Source: Chara braunii (lineage: Eukaryota > Streptophyta > Charophyceae > Charales > Characeae). Taken from it: a stretch of DNA of 41,551 nt. Positions 11,200 through 23,274 of the stretch are shown one piece after another. The notes beneath the pieces were generated by a model. The model searched no databases. It was not told where the DNA came from and saw only the letters and a list, made by a program, of their open reading frames with translations. The first letter of the stretch is position 1. The number at the start of each line of letters is the position of its first letter. The stretch is from positions 198,346 through 239,896 of the forward strand of contig BFEA01001047.1 of NCBI GenBank assembly GCA_003427395.1. The letters are read 5' to 3'. The position numbers were made by a program, and so were the translations under genes.

Positions 11200-11810
11200 A
11201 AAAAGAATAAGGCGAAAAAGAAGAAGGAGAAGAGGAAGGAGGAGGAGGTGCGTAGAGAGACAAAGGTATTCACGTGGATAAGAGATGTGCAAGAAGGTAG
11301 AGAAAAGGAGAAGGAGGAGAGAGAAAGTAGAGAGGAAGAAGAAGAAGAAGAAGAAGGAGAGGGAAGGGGGATGGAGAAACTTACCTGTCTCCTAAAGGAG
11401 AAGGAGGAGAGAGAGAGTAGGGAGGAAGAAGAAGAAGAAGAAGAAGAAGAAGAAGACGAAGGAGAGGGAAGGGGGATGGAGAAACTTACCTGTCTCCTAT
11501 TCCCAACTTCGGCACTTTCATCCCGTAGGTCGGGGAGAGTTGTTGCGGTGTTGCAATGATATCTTCGTGTCCGCACTCACTACAGCGCGCTGCGCTTGGA
11601 CCGGAGGTATCGTAACTTGGTTAGGAGACTCTGTGCTCTTTGCCATCCGAAATGACGCGAAAGAGCGATGCGCGGCAGAAGAAGACGACACAGCACGTAC
11701 TAGGAGGAAGGAAAACGTAAGGTAGAAGAGAATGCATGGAGGGGATCAGAGAAGAAGAAGAAGAAGAAGAAGAAGAAGAAGAAGAAGAAGAAGAAGAAGA
11801 AAGAAGAGAG
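11200..11810 (+). repeat. GAA/GGA purine-rich tracts with a local duplication
   Basis: GAA runs occur at about 11336-11360, 11428-11460 and 11750-11805. A block of about 90 bp containing GGGGGATGGAGAAACTTACC is repeated in tandem here (near 11370 and 11470) but appears once in the 3' LTR (near 22410). The LTRs therefore differ by one unit. Glu-, Lys-, Ser- or Phe-rich ORFs over it are artefacts of triplet repeats. Confidence 0.8.
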
Positions 11811-11879
11811 GAAGAAGGAGTGGAAGCAGCAGACAGCCATAGCCGAGCTGCGCTGCTGTGTGCTGGATGAGGCGCATCG

Positions 11880-12263
11880 TGGTTCTGGGGTGCATGTGGC
11901 ATTTGTGAGTTGAGGATCGAGGTTGCGACTGATACGGGAGACATACCTGGTGCTTGAGGCGAACGATATTGGCCGAGATCTGCTCGTACTTCGGGGAGTT
12001 GTTGACATCATCGGCATTGTAGTCTAGGCTAGATAGGATCTGCCATTTGTAGTTTGGGCGCCGATCGCCAGATATGATATCAACATTGGCTTTTCATTCA
12101 TCATGATGATGAGACTTTACCAGCATGGCCAATATGAGCTCTTGGTGTCTTCTTATTTGGTGAAACTCATGATGCAATTCTGTTGTTGGTTCGAGGTCAC
12201 GACTATCTGGTCTTGTGTATATGATGCTGTTTGATTGCTGAAGTTCGATATTGTTCATCTTTC

Positions 12264-12337
<74 letters not shown>

Positions 12338-12744
12338 GTTTTATGCATGGTTCTGGGTGCAAGTGACATCTGTGTGTTGGGGAACGAAGTTGTGAGTGAG
12401 GCGAGAGACATATCTGGTGGTGGAAGTGTGCGACATTGGTCGCAGTATGCTCGTACTTCAGGAAAACTGTTGTAGTCACAATTCGGCATTGTAGTCCAGG
12501 CTAGAAATGATCTGTCATTCGTAGTCTGGGCGCCGAGCGCCAGATACGATACAAACATTGGTTCTTCATCGATGATGATGAGACTATACCAGCATTGTCA
12601 ATTATGAGCTCTTGGTGTCTTCTTAGTTGGTGAAACTCGTGATGCAATTCTGCTGTTGGTTCGAGGTCACGACTATCTGGTCTTATGTATATGATGTTGT
12701 TTCGTTAATGAAGTTTGCTATTATTCATCTTCCTTGCATATTAC

Positions 12745-12782
<38 letters not shown>

Positions 12783-12790
12783 GTGAAATC
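11880..12790 (+). repeat. Tandem duplication (about 460 bp) ending in TTA microsatellites
   Basis: Two related units, 11880-12340 and 12349-12790, share the order of a GGTTCTGG start, a GGCATTGTAGTC motif, GATGATGATGAGAC and TTGGTTCGAGGTCACGAC. Each ends in a (TTA)n run, at 12266-12338 and about 12743-12782. The 3' LTR has the same pair (22860-23300 and 23310-23760), but its first microsatellite is a (TTC)n run followed by (TTA)n. Confidence 0.75.
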
Positions 12791-12934
12791 AGACTTGCTA
12801 TCTTTCACACTTCACATGTATGCAAACATGTGCGCTGCAAACCAGCGACAATCGCCCACCCAAACTCAGAGATATGGTAGCCGAGAACACAGTTAGTTCA
12901 CTTCAGATGGCTAATGGCGCAACAACACCCACAC

Positions 12935-14270
12935 AATTCTCTGTTCACACGCACGCCACTCTGGATCCCGCCGGATGTCACACACAGACAACAGCGTATA
13001 CACAGATAGACACACCCGCGGCGACACAAGACACAGAGACACACACACTGAGAAACACCCAGAGACACACACAGTCCACAGGGAAACACAGTGCACAAAT
13101 GACACATGATGCACAGTGAAACGCAGACGCAATGGCATACACAGACACGGTGACAGACTGTGCACTGTGACACAGATACACAGTCACAGTGACACAGACA
13201 CGCTGTGACAGTCACACAGTCATAGTGCCACAAACATACAGTGCACAAACACACGGTCATGGTGACAAACACAGTTACGCACAATGCGCAGTGATACACA
13301 GACACACGGTGCACGATGAAACACAGTGCACACTGTGAAAATACACGGTCACACTGCGTGGTGGCACATACACGCTGAGAAAACACACAGTCACAGAGAC
13401 TCGAACACGGTGGAACACATACAGATGCTGTGACAAACACACAGACGCTGTGATGAACACACATGGCACTGTGACACTCACACAGACACTGCGACACAGT
13501 GACAGTCACGCAGTGATACACGGACACAGCGACACATACAGTGAAAACACACAGTCACACTGTGACAAATACACAGATACATAGTGTGACACATATTGTG
13601 GCATACACAACAAGATACAGACAGTGACGTACATAGTGAAGCGCACACGCACAGTGAAAACAGACCCTGTGACGCATACATAGTGGACACACATATACAG
13701 TCCCTGTCACACAAACACACAGACTTAGTGTCACATACATTGTGACACAGATACACAGGGTCACACTCACACAGACTTAGTGTCACAAACACTGTGACAC
13801 AGATACACAGGGTCACACACACAGACTCAGTGTCACATACACTGTGACGCACACATGCAGTCACACAGATACTGTGACGCGGTGCATTGTCACGGTGACA
13901 CAGAGACACATTGCACGGTAACACAGGTACACGGTGCACTGTGACAAACACACAGACACATGATAACACACACACAGATACACGGCGACACAGATACACA
14001 ACGATGCAGAGTGACACACTCGGATACATAGTCACACAGTCACACTATGTCAAACACGCACGCGGTCACGCGGTGACACATACGCAAGCGACACACAGTG
14101 ACACACACTCACACTATGTCCAATACGCATCCATAGTGAAAGTCGCACACGGACACTGTGACAGACACAGTGTCACACATTGTGGCACACGCACAAACAT
14201 TGTGATACATACCCAAATACAGTGACGCACAGTCATACAGTGACACACAGTCACACTCAGACACAAGGTT
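12935..14270. repeat. CA/GTGAC-rich low-complexity block
   Basis: About 1.3 kb is built from short variants of CACAGTGACACA and CACTGTGACACAG, many of them self-complementary. The matching block in the 3' LTR is 23920-25310. The minus strand gives long Cys/Val-rich ORFs, which come from the GTGT and TGTGAC periodicity and have no domain. Dense CACTGTG/CACAGTG palindromes mean many possible small hairpins. Confidence 0.85.
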
Positions 14271-14294
14271 TCTTCTATGGGAGTAAACTGGCGA

Positions 14295-15205
14295 AGGTGA
14301 TAAGAGTGAGCGAGGCTCCGAGAAGCCTGCCTTATCACCATAATAATAAGAACTAGGTAATAAGAGTGAGTGAGGTTCCGAGAAGCCTGCCTTATCACCA
14401 TAATAATAAGATCAAGTGATAAGAGTGAGCGAGGCTCCGAAAAACCTGCCTTATCACCATAATAATAAGAACTAGGTGATAAGAGTGAGCGAGGCTCCGA
14501 GAAGTCTGCCTTATCACCATAATAATAAGAACTAGGTAATAAGAGTGAGCAAGGCTCCNNNNNNNNNNNNNNNNNNNNNNNNNNNNNNNNNNNNNNNNNN
14601 NNNNNNNNNNNNNNNNNNNNNNNNNNNNNNNNNNNNNNNNNNNNNNNNNNNNNNNNNNNNNNNNNNNNNNNNNNNNNNNNNNNNNNNNNNNNNNNNNNNN
14701 NNNNNNNNNNNNNNNNNNNNNNNNNNNNNNNNNNNNNNNNNNNNNNNNNNNNNNNNNNNNNNNNNNNNTCCGAGAAGCCTGCCTTATCACCATAATAATA
14801 AGAATAGGTGATAAGAGTGAGCGAGGCTCGAGAATCCTGCCTTATTACCATAATAATAAGAACTAGGTGATAAGAGTGAGCGAGGTTCCGAGAAGCCTGC
14901 CTTATCACCATAATAATAAGAACAGGTGATAAGAGTGAGCGAGGCTCCGAGAATCCTGCCTTATCACCATAATGATAAGAACTAAGTGTTAAGAGTGAGC
15001 GAGGCTCCGAGAAGCCGACATTTTCATCATAATAATCAGAACTAGGTAATAAGAGTGAGCGAGGCTCCGAGAAGCCTGCCTTATCACCATAATGATAAGA
15101 ACTAGGTGTTAAGAGTGAGCGAGGCTCCGAGAAGTCTCCGTATCACCATAATGATAAGAACTAGGTGTTAAGAGTGAACGAGGCTCCAAGAAACCTGCCT
15201 TATCA
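14295..15205 (+). repeat. 60-bp tandem array of hairpin units (5' LTR)
   Basis: The unit starts GGTGATAAGAGTGAGCGAGG and ends ATAATAATAAGAACTA. GGTGATAAG pairs with CTTATCACC in the same unit, and AGGCT pairs with AGCCT inside it, so each repeat can fold into a two-part hairpin. About a dozen units are visible. The assembly gap at 14559-14768 (210 N) lies in the array, so the true copy number is unknown. Units decay towards the 3' side. No spacers of varying sequence are present, so it is not a CRISPR array. Confidence 0.9.
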
Positions 15206-16620
15206 CACTAATGACACAAACGGTGTGATTAGAGGAGCGAGGCTTATCATCTGACCTTGATCTAATGCAAGACGGTAAATAGGCCAAGCAAGGCCCTTGA
15301 GGTCTATCCTATCACAAGCAGACGTCCAGTGAAGATGTGTAGATCCCGAGTGGTCTACTACACTGTTACTAACCTTCTCGATAGACAGGAAACATCTAAA
15401 GCCCTGAAAAGAGATCGATCCATTATTAACGGACCACTTCTTGATTCTACTGTGGTGGAGGTAGAAGGGATCTGACCCCGTGTGACATGTCGTGCTACCT
15501 TAACCTATTGATTGATGTCAATCTTATGATTTTACTCCATATGAGATGGATAATATTTTGTCTATGTATGTCTGAAGGGGAAAGTTTTGGCGATGTTAGC
15601 TCTATGCTTCTCTCCCTTCAGACGACTATCCCTAGAAGCTGATCTAATAGGAGGTTAGAGAGGTTGCCTATAGGGAGTTATATTGATGTACTATTACTCT
15701 CAACTAGAATGAAGTTCGCTATATTGAACTTCAGATGGGATCATGTCGATGGCAAACAGGTGTTGAAACCAAGTTGACCTGTGTGTGATTGCAGGTCATC
15801 CTGATGAAGAAGACTCATTATGAGTCTATACAAGACTACATGTTGTTGCCTTATGGTAACAGGTTGGTTCGCCAACTCAACCCTCACTCACGCTTTACAC
15901 CCACACTTTGCATCGACCTTTGCACTGAAAAACATTTCTGATTTCTGGTCATTGTCTAAAGGGTCTGTGCTGGTAAAAAAAGGTCCTTGAAATGGTTGAA
16001 GTCAGATTTGGATGAATGACTGAGTCGAAAAGGGGAATGTCTTACTGGAAGGTTGGAAGCGTAAGTGTAATGTGGGTAAAAGTGAATAAATGGTTGATTC
16101 TGTTAGAATTGTGTAATGAATTTGGATTTGTTTGCAGGTCGGTAAAACGACCAGCCACATGCTATTCACGGTAACCCATTGAGAAACTTATGCTATCATG
16201 GGCCTTGATCCAGACGTTTTGTCAACACGCGATTTATACATTTTGTTTGAATATCCTGCCTTGTTCTTCTCCCTGATAGTTAAGCAGATTATGATTATTG
16301 GTAAGGCTACGAGCCTTATTCATTTCATGTTCATTTCATCTATATTGTTTGAAAGGTCAATGACCTATGTTTTTCCCTTGATGAATTCAGACTGTTTGTG
16401 TGAATGTGTTATGTTTATATGACATCTCCTCGCCTAATTACTCAAGCCTTATCTCATTTTCATATGTATGTGTGATATGACAAATGATTCTCATGGAGAG
16501 ATATATTGAACGGACTTAATGACTAGGTAATGTGGGTATATGTCTTATATGCAACCCCTGATAATTCAGGCACTGAGGGGATCCGACTTTGGAAAAGGGA
16601 GCTAGGTCAGACCTATAGGA
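15206..16620 (+). other. Unique part of LTR (likely U3), no gene
   Basis: This stretch is well conserved in the 3' LTR (about 26256-27625) but has no domain or long ORF. A 74-codon ORF at 16198-16422 is present in both copies (27206-27430); its differences are spread without regard to codon position as far as I can see. It lies just upstream of the TATA-like box, where LTR enhancers are normally found. Confidence 0.6.
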
Positions 16621-16622
16621 AC

Positions 16623-16630
16623 TATTTATA
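16623..16630 (+). promoter_or_regulatory. TATA-like box of 5' LTR
   Basis: TATTTATA lies in GGAACTATTTATAGGCAAAG and is conserved at 27629-27636 in the 3' LTR. It sits about 30 bp upstream of the 0.42-kb LTR end that is conserved between families, as expected for a promoter at the U3/R junction. Transcription start would then be near 16655; this is inferred. Confidence 0.45.
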
Positions 16631-16654
16631 GGCAAAGCGTTGTATGCGCGAACG

Positions 16655-17074
16655 TTCGTCAGTCGAGTCGACCTGATTTGTAAGTCGGTCCGGAAGATCA
16701 GCGCCCCGATGCCCGACGCGTATACGGGTCCGTCTTAGGCGTTCAACCACTCGTATGCCTGTGCTACGGCGATCGAGCAAACACCCTCGGCTGACTTACC
16801 TATGCGATTGCAAGTAAAAGCCTTCGCACGTGAGTCAGTAGCTCACCAGGGATACGCCCACCTAAGGGATGGTGACAACTCCCGCAGGTGGAGGTGAGTT
16901 GTACCTCGCGAGGTCTATGTCCTGTCGCAGGGAGCCGCTTGAGGTATAGCTGGCGTGCATGGTCAGACTTGGTCTTAGCCGAAACACTTCTAAAAAGAAC
17001 TCCTGCGTGATGCGACCGTGAGGTCCTACACCAAAATTACTTTACGTCTGGGAATGGGACCGCCGCGCCCGACA
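16655..17074 (+). repeat. Conserved LTR 3' module (putative R-U5)
   Basis: The last 0.42 kb of the LTR is related to 27660-28080, to 33936-34329 and, inverted, to 35928-36370. Shared landmarks are GAGATCAACGCCCC-like and GCCCTCGGCTG, CGATTGCA.G.AAAAGC, GGGATACGCCCACCTAAGGG and the GTACCTCGCGAG area. The rest of these LTRs is far more diverged, so this part seems constrained, perhaps as RNA leader structure. Confidence 0.7.
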
Positions 17075-17076
17075 GG

Positions 17077-17094
17077 TGGCGTCGTTCCCGGGGA
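17077..17094 (+). promoter_or_regulatory. Primer-binding site, tRNA-Asp type
   Basis: TGGCGTCGTTCCCGGGGA starts two bases after the LTR. Plant tRNA-Asp ends CCCCGGCAACGGCGCCA, whose complement is TGGCGCCGTTGCCGGGG, so this site matches except at two positions. The element at 34.3 kb has the perfect version. Confidence 0.75.
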
Positions 17095-20000
17095 CCTTCG
17101 GTTGCCTACCGGGGTCCTATGCGAACGAACCTCGGCTTGGTAAATTGAAGTCCTCGCTAGACAACAACCTTAATTTAATTGTCAGCATAATTATCGTTAA
17201 TAAGGGTGTCCACCGGCCACGGTTAACTCGTTGCCGGGGATCTCGCTTTCCAGCCGAGATCCTCAGTGAACGAACTCGAGTATGGTAAGACGATGATCAC
17301 GGTAAAACGACAAGCTTTAAATGAGCTAACATAACTTGTGATATGTGAGTTGAGTTACCGTAGGATAGACACTTAGAGTGATACATGCATGAAGGAAGTG
17401 TGAAGTCACGTCGGCAATGCTAATAGATGTCACGTTGCCCGACCGTTAGGCTACCTACTTGCGTGCTTACGTAGAACACTTGTCATATAATCTGAGTACA
17501 AGACTGTAAATAAACTAACTCTATTAGTCATTGCTTACGTAGTCTAACCAGATCGTCAAATTCTTGAAGTTATATGATATAGGTCTTAATAATAGACTCG
17601 GTCTCTCAACGGTTGCCTAACTTTTGAGGTTGTATCGTATAACATCTGTGTGATATATGCATTTAAGTGGTAGTGAGCGATTGTATATTAGGTTTTATCA
17701 AAGTACAAAGGGTTCTTGGCATTCAACATACGTTTTCGATAGGCAAGCTTGAGGTATATAGGACGTTGTAGCCTTAGAAACCCGATTATAGTCATATTGT
17801 GAATAAATAAATGGAATAAAGAGAGTCATACTATGCTTAGTTGTCGTAACAGATAGGGACCGACTATTTATTAAAGATCTGATTATACTATTATGCTAAG
17901 GTGGTAGAGAATCAAATTAATGAGCTTGCTTATTGAAAGTGCAATTTAAACCTTTAGAAAAAATATGAGATATAAACTAACTCATCAACCACTTAGTGGC
18001 TGACTAATCCTTAGGGGCACATAGTATAGTAAACGTAATATCAGGTTATCTACATGAAAAGAAGGTGTCTGTTTGAGGTTGTATATGATAGAGTATGATG
18101 ATGAATTAGCTTTAGGAGTCATTGCATAGGGAGTCTATTTATCTTATTGTTGAAGCTATATGAATAAACTCGGGCTTTTATCGATTGGTTACTCAATACA
18201 ATCGGAGTATGGGAGTGTCCACTTTAGGACAACATGACTCATCGAATTTCAGTTTTATATAAAGAGTGATAAAACTATTTATTCCCACTATGGTAAATGT
18301 GTATGACTGGGTATGAATGAATGCATGCGGGAATGAATGATATATGTGTCAAGTGACGTATCATTGTATGTTTTGTTCTTGGTTGAGTGAAGTATGATTT
18401 GTTTTAGTAATTGCTTGATGAGTGCTTGTATCTGCCTGGATATGTTTATGAATTGCTTTCTTCGATAAGGATAGAAAAACTGTATGAAATCCACGTTCGG
18501 CATGAGATTGAAGGTGAATGGAGTGACAAACCTTTGGAGGGAAGAAATTCTCTCAAGGGAGGTCAGCATACAGAACCTGTCCTTTGAGGAATTGCAACGT
18601 TGATTGATACCTTTGCTTGATAGACTTGAAGAGGGTATAGTTGAGTCCTGTAGGCGGTAGTGAGACTCACGCCGGAACAATGTTCCCGGTCCATAGTGAG
18701 GTGTTATCATTTTTTCTTATACAAGAGAGATGACTACACTATCGTCGAAAGAGAGGAAGGTGTTCAAGGCCTTGATTGAGCTCTAACGGTGAGTGGGACG
18801 ACCACCACTTAGTCTGGGCACGCTTGGAGTGGTAGCCCAAGCGGGGTTCATGCTAGGAGGGTCCACCGCATTCCGAAAAGGTATGGTCTTACCAACCAGC
18901 TTTTAGACGAGTGTGAATGGGGTTGTCTCACTATGCTCGATGAATTCAGTCAGGTACAAGCACTGGAATCGGAGGGGGATGTGGTGAGGCTTAGTCCTAG
19001 AAGCGGGGCTCGGGATCTGAAATGTTATCCTTTGATTGGGTTACACCACCCCTCGGCACGATATACCCCTGTTAAGCCTGAAAGAGTAGTATATCTTTTG
19101 TCATCATTATTATTGTCATTGTAACTTCAATGTGATTTGTTCTTGTGAAGTCTCAATTGTAACGATTGTTCTCATTGTTAATGAGATTATCAATTGATGT
19201 TTGTTTGAACTGGTATGACTGAATATTTTGATATCATATAAATTGTTATTACCGGACATTTCATATTACCTTGAATTATATTCCTTGTTTATGGCAGGAG
19301 AATGTCATTTACACTGTATTGTAAAGTTTCGTGCAAACAGGGGGAAAACCCTGCGTACAGTAACGAGTTATTTTGACATATTTCTTTATTGATGATATCG
19401 ATCTGGGTGAATGAATGTGGTTCAGTTTTGATAACTGTCGTCGAGAAAGTTCAATCCTTTTTGGACAACTTAGCTTAATACTCAGATGTGAGTATTATGG
19501 GAACATTTGTGCAATGTATTATTGAAAGCAAAGCCCCAGGAGTCAGTATGACGGCGACCTAAACTGAGTTCTTGAATCTTGAAATTATTTTTAGACAGGC
19601 ACGATAAGTGTCCTGCTTGCAAAGACATTAAAGGTATGTCTTGAAAAGTCGCCGCTCATTACTCTATGGGGTTAGTCTGAGATAAGTTTGTGAGATCCAA
19701 ATGAGGAACTCACTCGAATATGTCGATGTTCTGAGAGATAACTTTGCATCAATGGTAACGTGGAAGCCAACATTTTCATGAAACAATTTTTGGTATATTT
19801 TGAAAGATCCCCGAGACGCGTGTCTGACCGAGCTGTGATCGAGACTTGGAGGAAACGATCCCTAAGTGGCAACCTGACAATGGTCCTTGTTCATCCATTG
19901 AATGGCAACCTGACAAGGATTAAAATATTTTTGATCATGATTTTTTTGGTATATATTGAATTGAACATCGTTCATCCACTTCAGGAGGTCAGTCTGAGGG

Positions 20001-20921
20001 ACTAAATTACTAAGCCTATGCTGAAAAATTGACATCGTTGGACGTAACTCCCAGCGTGGGCTGCTGACCAAGTATAACCAGGCAGCGGACCTTCTGATTT
20101 TGGCCTGGAGTTGAGACCTGAGGGGTGACCACCCTGATGAAGGAATCAACTCAGGTAGTTATCAGAGGGGTCGAATGTAGTCTTTGAAATATATGTGAAA
20201 ATTTTGATGATAGGACTTACCCGTCATTGCGCAACCAATACGGGGACTACCGTTAATATAACAAACATGGTAGGCCGCAACTCCGGCCTGATCAGTAGGA
20301 CTGTGGTGGGTCAAGATGGAGACTACTTGTCCTTCTGTATTAGGCTTCGGGCAGGACAGCTGGCAACTTTGAACATTGATATTGAAAGTTGGACATCCAA
20401 GGTCTCGGTTAGGACCCACGTTTGAGGGGTTGAGTTCGCATGCGGACAAAAAACCCTGAAGGCAACCAACGATGGCCTGGCCAAAAGTCTAAGGGTAAGG
20501 GGAAGGAGGAAACATTGTCATACTTGACTATTTCATGTACTGTAGTACGGATCAAGTATCCCCACTTCATGTCATTGAATTTATTTTGTAATGTGGGAGA
20601 CCCGGGTTAAAATCCTGGCAGTTATAATGAAACGTGAGGTGACGATGTCAATCCTGAATCACTCTTCCAGGGAATCAGATTTGGCTATCCACTTATCAAA
20701 GATGCGCCTTATTTTGGGAAAGGGGCTTACCTTCTCTTCCAAGGAGAAAGAGAAGTGCATGTATTGTGCTGTATTGTATCATCTGTCTAGTGGTATTATC
20801 GATCATGTCATGTCTTATCAGTTCATTTGATCATGGGAAACGATATAAGGGGAAATTGTATGGAGGATTGTGATAAACGTCCCTAGCGACGGGAACGTCG
20901 CTTAGTAGGGTCTGGGAATAC
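17095..20921 (+). other. Non-coding internal region of LARD-like element
   Basis: About 3.8 kb has no gag, protease, RT or integrase motif on either strand; the longest ORF is about 140 codons and unrecognised. At 17222-17315 it repeats the start of the leader: a second primer-site-like CGTTGCCGGGGA, then CAGTGAACGA and ACGATGATCACGGTAAAACG. The same order follows the primer site at 34332. Degenerate repetition is visible at about 17470-17650 against 18090-18220. Just before the 3' LTR lies a hairpin (20881-20910). No clear polypurine tract was found. Confidence 0.7.
20881..20910 (+). other. Hairpin with GGAA tetraloop next to 3' LTR
   Basis: GCGACG (20886-20891) pairs with CGTCGC (20896-20901) across a GGAA loop, which fits the GNRA class. 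An outer CCCTA/TAGGG stem (20881-20885 and 20906-20910) closes it, with TTAG bulged. It lies 11 bases before the 3' LTR, where a polypurine tract is normally found. Confidence 0.6.
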
Positions 20922-23243
20922 TGTCGGACCAAATACCCTTACAAGGGTATTTGACCATGCTTTTGCATTTGACACGGTGACGGCGTCGGCTACCACGACG
21001 GGGCCGGTCTAAAATGAAAAGGGTGTGCGCAGTTAAGCGTGACACTTGAAACAATTTCCTTGACCATTGGTGCCAGGGCAAATCGGTGGAGAAAATTTCG
21101 AGAGTATGTGCGCGCGTTGCTATGACACGCGTTGTGATGGTTAGAATCGGTAATGATACCCTCCGACCGAAAAGGTCGAGGGGTTGATTAGGTTAGTGAT
21201 GTGTCAGGTACATCTACAACACGCACTTTGATTTGGGATGGTACCTGTCTACGTACCGCTACTGGGCCTATAAAATTGTCAATTTTGTCTTCATCTGCTT
21301 GGCATCTTGAGTACTCGGCACGTCTACGAGTACTTGGTGTGGTACCGACCTACCTGCTACTTGAGTATTTCCCGCTACTCTTGAGTATTGCGGACCTCTT
21401 TGCACGCCACTTGAGTGTTTTCCCGTCGCAACCATCAATGGTATGGCTACAGGTAAGTACCGGCCCTCGAACCTTCCGATCAACTACGTACCCTCGCGGG
21501 TCACACACACTCTCAAACCGACAAGCACTCAGACAGACACGCAGACCAGCAAACGTGCACATACACAGACTTAAAAACGGGGACGGATTGCTAGTCGGAC
21601 CAAGCCCCGAGCCGTTGCTCTATACATAACAAAGCAGCTCCCTTTTTACTCGAAGTAGGAACTAGCTCAGTAGGTTTCAGTGTTGTTTGATATAGGGGGA
21701 TCTGGGGATCAAGTCCTACTGGCCACTGAGCTAGCTTCCTTTTAAAAGGGGGCTCCTCTTTTGTTTACCCGGTTTGGTCGACCGGGACTGGAACCCACGA
21801 CCTCAGGTCTATGAGTGGTTAGATTTCGGTTGTTAGAGCCTACTCCCAATACTTGGCAGGCTAAGGTAGTTAGCAGTTAGATTCGCTTATTTTCTTTTGT
21901 TTTCTTTTATTTATTCTTATTACATTAACAAGTTACAACTTTATCATTTTTATTTTTATTTATTATATTCTTTCTTTCGACCCATGGTTATTGCAGATAG
22001 TTTGTTTCGATGAATCTCCCGCGAGATCCGCGATAGATTCATCGAAAAGCACCCGATACCCCACAAATCTCGACTCCGAAGTCGAGAGGGCCGCTCGATA
22101 GTGGCTCACAACCTTGGGAGAAGGGCGAGGTAGAGCGGAACGAGCGAGCGGGGAACAACGGAGGGGAGTGTTCTCACGGAGGAACTAAGCACCCCGCGCA
22201 GGAAGTAACCAGCGAGCGAGCGAGAATCAACGAAGAGGAACGCGTGAGGAAAAGAAGAAGAAGGTGAAAAAGAAGAAGAAGAGGAAGGAGGAGGAGGTGC
22301 GTAGAGAGAAAAAGGTAATCACGTGGATAAGAGATGCGCAAGAAGGTAGAGAAAAGGAGAAGGAGGAGAGAAAGAGTAGGGAGGAAGAAGAAGAAGAAGG
22401 AGAGGGAAGGGGGATGGAGAAACTTACCTGTTTCCTATTCCCAGCTTCGACACTTTCATCCCGTAGGTCGGGGAGAGTGGTTGCGGTGTCGCGATGATAT
22501 CTTCGTGTCCGCACTCACTACAGCGTGCTGCGCTTGGAACGGAGGTATCGTAACTTGGTTAGGAGGCTCTGTGCTCTTGGCCATCCGAAATGGCACGAAA
22601 GAGGTGCGCGGCGGAAGAAGACGACACCGCACGTACCAGGAGGAAGGAAAGCGTAAGGTAGAGGAGAATGCATGGAGGGGATCAGAGAAGAAGAAGAAGG
22701 GAGAAGAAGAAGAAGAAGAAGAAGAAGAAGAAGAAGAAGAAGAAGAAGAAAAAGAAGAAGAAAAAAAAGAAGAAGAAGAAAAATAAGAGAGGAAGAAGGA
22801 GCGGAAGCAGCAGGCAGCCATAGCCGAGCTGCACTGCTGTGTGCTGGATGGGGCGCATCGTGGTTCTGGGGTGCATGTGGCATTTGTGAGTTAGGGATCG
22901 AGGTTGCGAGTGATACGGGAGACATACCTGGTGCTTGAGGCGAACGATATTGGCCGAGATCTGCTCGTACTTCGGGGAGTTGTTGACATCATCGACATTG
23001 TAGTCTAGGCTAGATAGGATTTGCCATCTGTAGTCTGGGCGCGGAACGCCAGATAGGATATCAACATTGGCTCTTCATTGATGATGATGATGAGACTTTA
23101 CCAGCATGGTCAATGTGAGCTCTTGCTGTCTTCTTATTTGGTGAAACTCGTGATGCAATTTTGCTTTTGGTTCAAGGTCACAACTATTTGGTCTTGTGTA
23201 TATGATGCTGTTTGATTGCTGAAGTTCACTATTGTTCATCTTT

Positions 23244-23274
<31 letters not shown>

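Larger units (their letters stand above)
9878..17074 (+). repeat. 5' LTR of LARD-like element (about 7.2 kb)
   Basis: It aligns with 20922-28080 over its full length. A hand comparison of 429 bp (10155-10583 against 21201-21629) gave about 22 differences, near 95 percent identity. In order it holds a terminal palindrome, tRNA-like pol III boxes (10612-10760), a long hairpin (10954-10996), GAA-rich tracts (11200-11810), a roughly 460-bp tandem duplication with TTA runs (11880-12790), a CA/GTGAC block (12935-14270), a 60-bp hairpin array (14295-15205), about 1.4 kb of unique sequence, a TATA-like box and a conserved 0.42-kb 3' module. An assembly gap lies at 14559-14768. ORFs inside are by-products of repeats. 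Confidence 0.9.

Noticed and set aside
11124-11576. Ser/Phe-rich, Glu/Lys-rich and poly-Ile ORFs over GAA and TTA tracts
   Set aside because: Triplet repeats keep frames open by chance; nothing supports translation.
13478-14035. Cys/Val-rich ORFs, up to 239 codons, in both CA/GTGAC blocks
   Set aside because: Composition follows from the simple repeat; all frames give similar low-complexity proteins and no domain is seen.
14295-15205. Looks like a CRISPR array (repeated palindromic units)
   Set aside because: Units are contiguous with no unique spacers, the genome is eukaryotic, and no cas gene is near.
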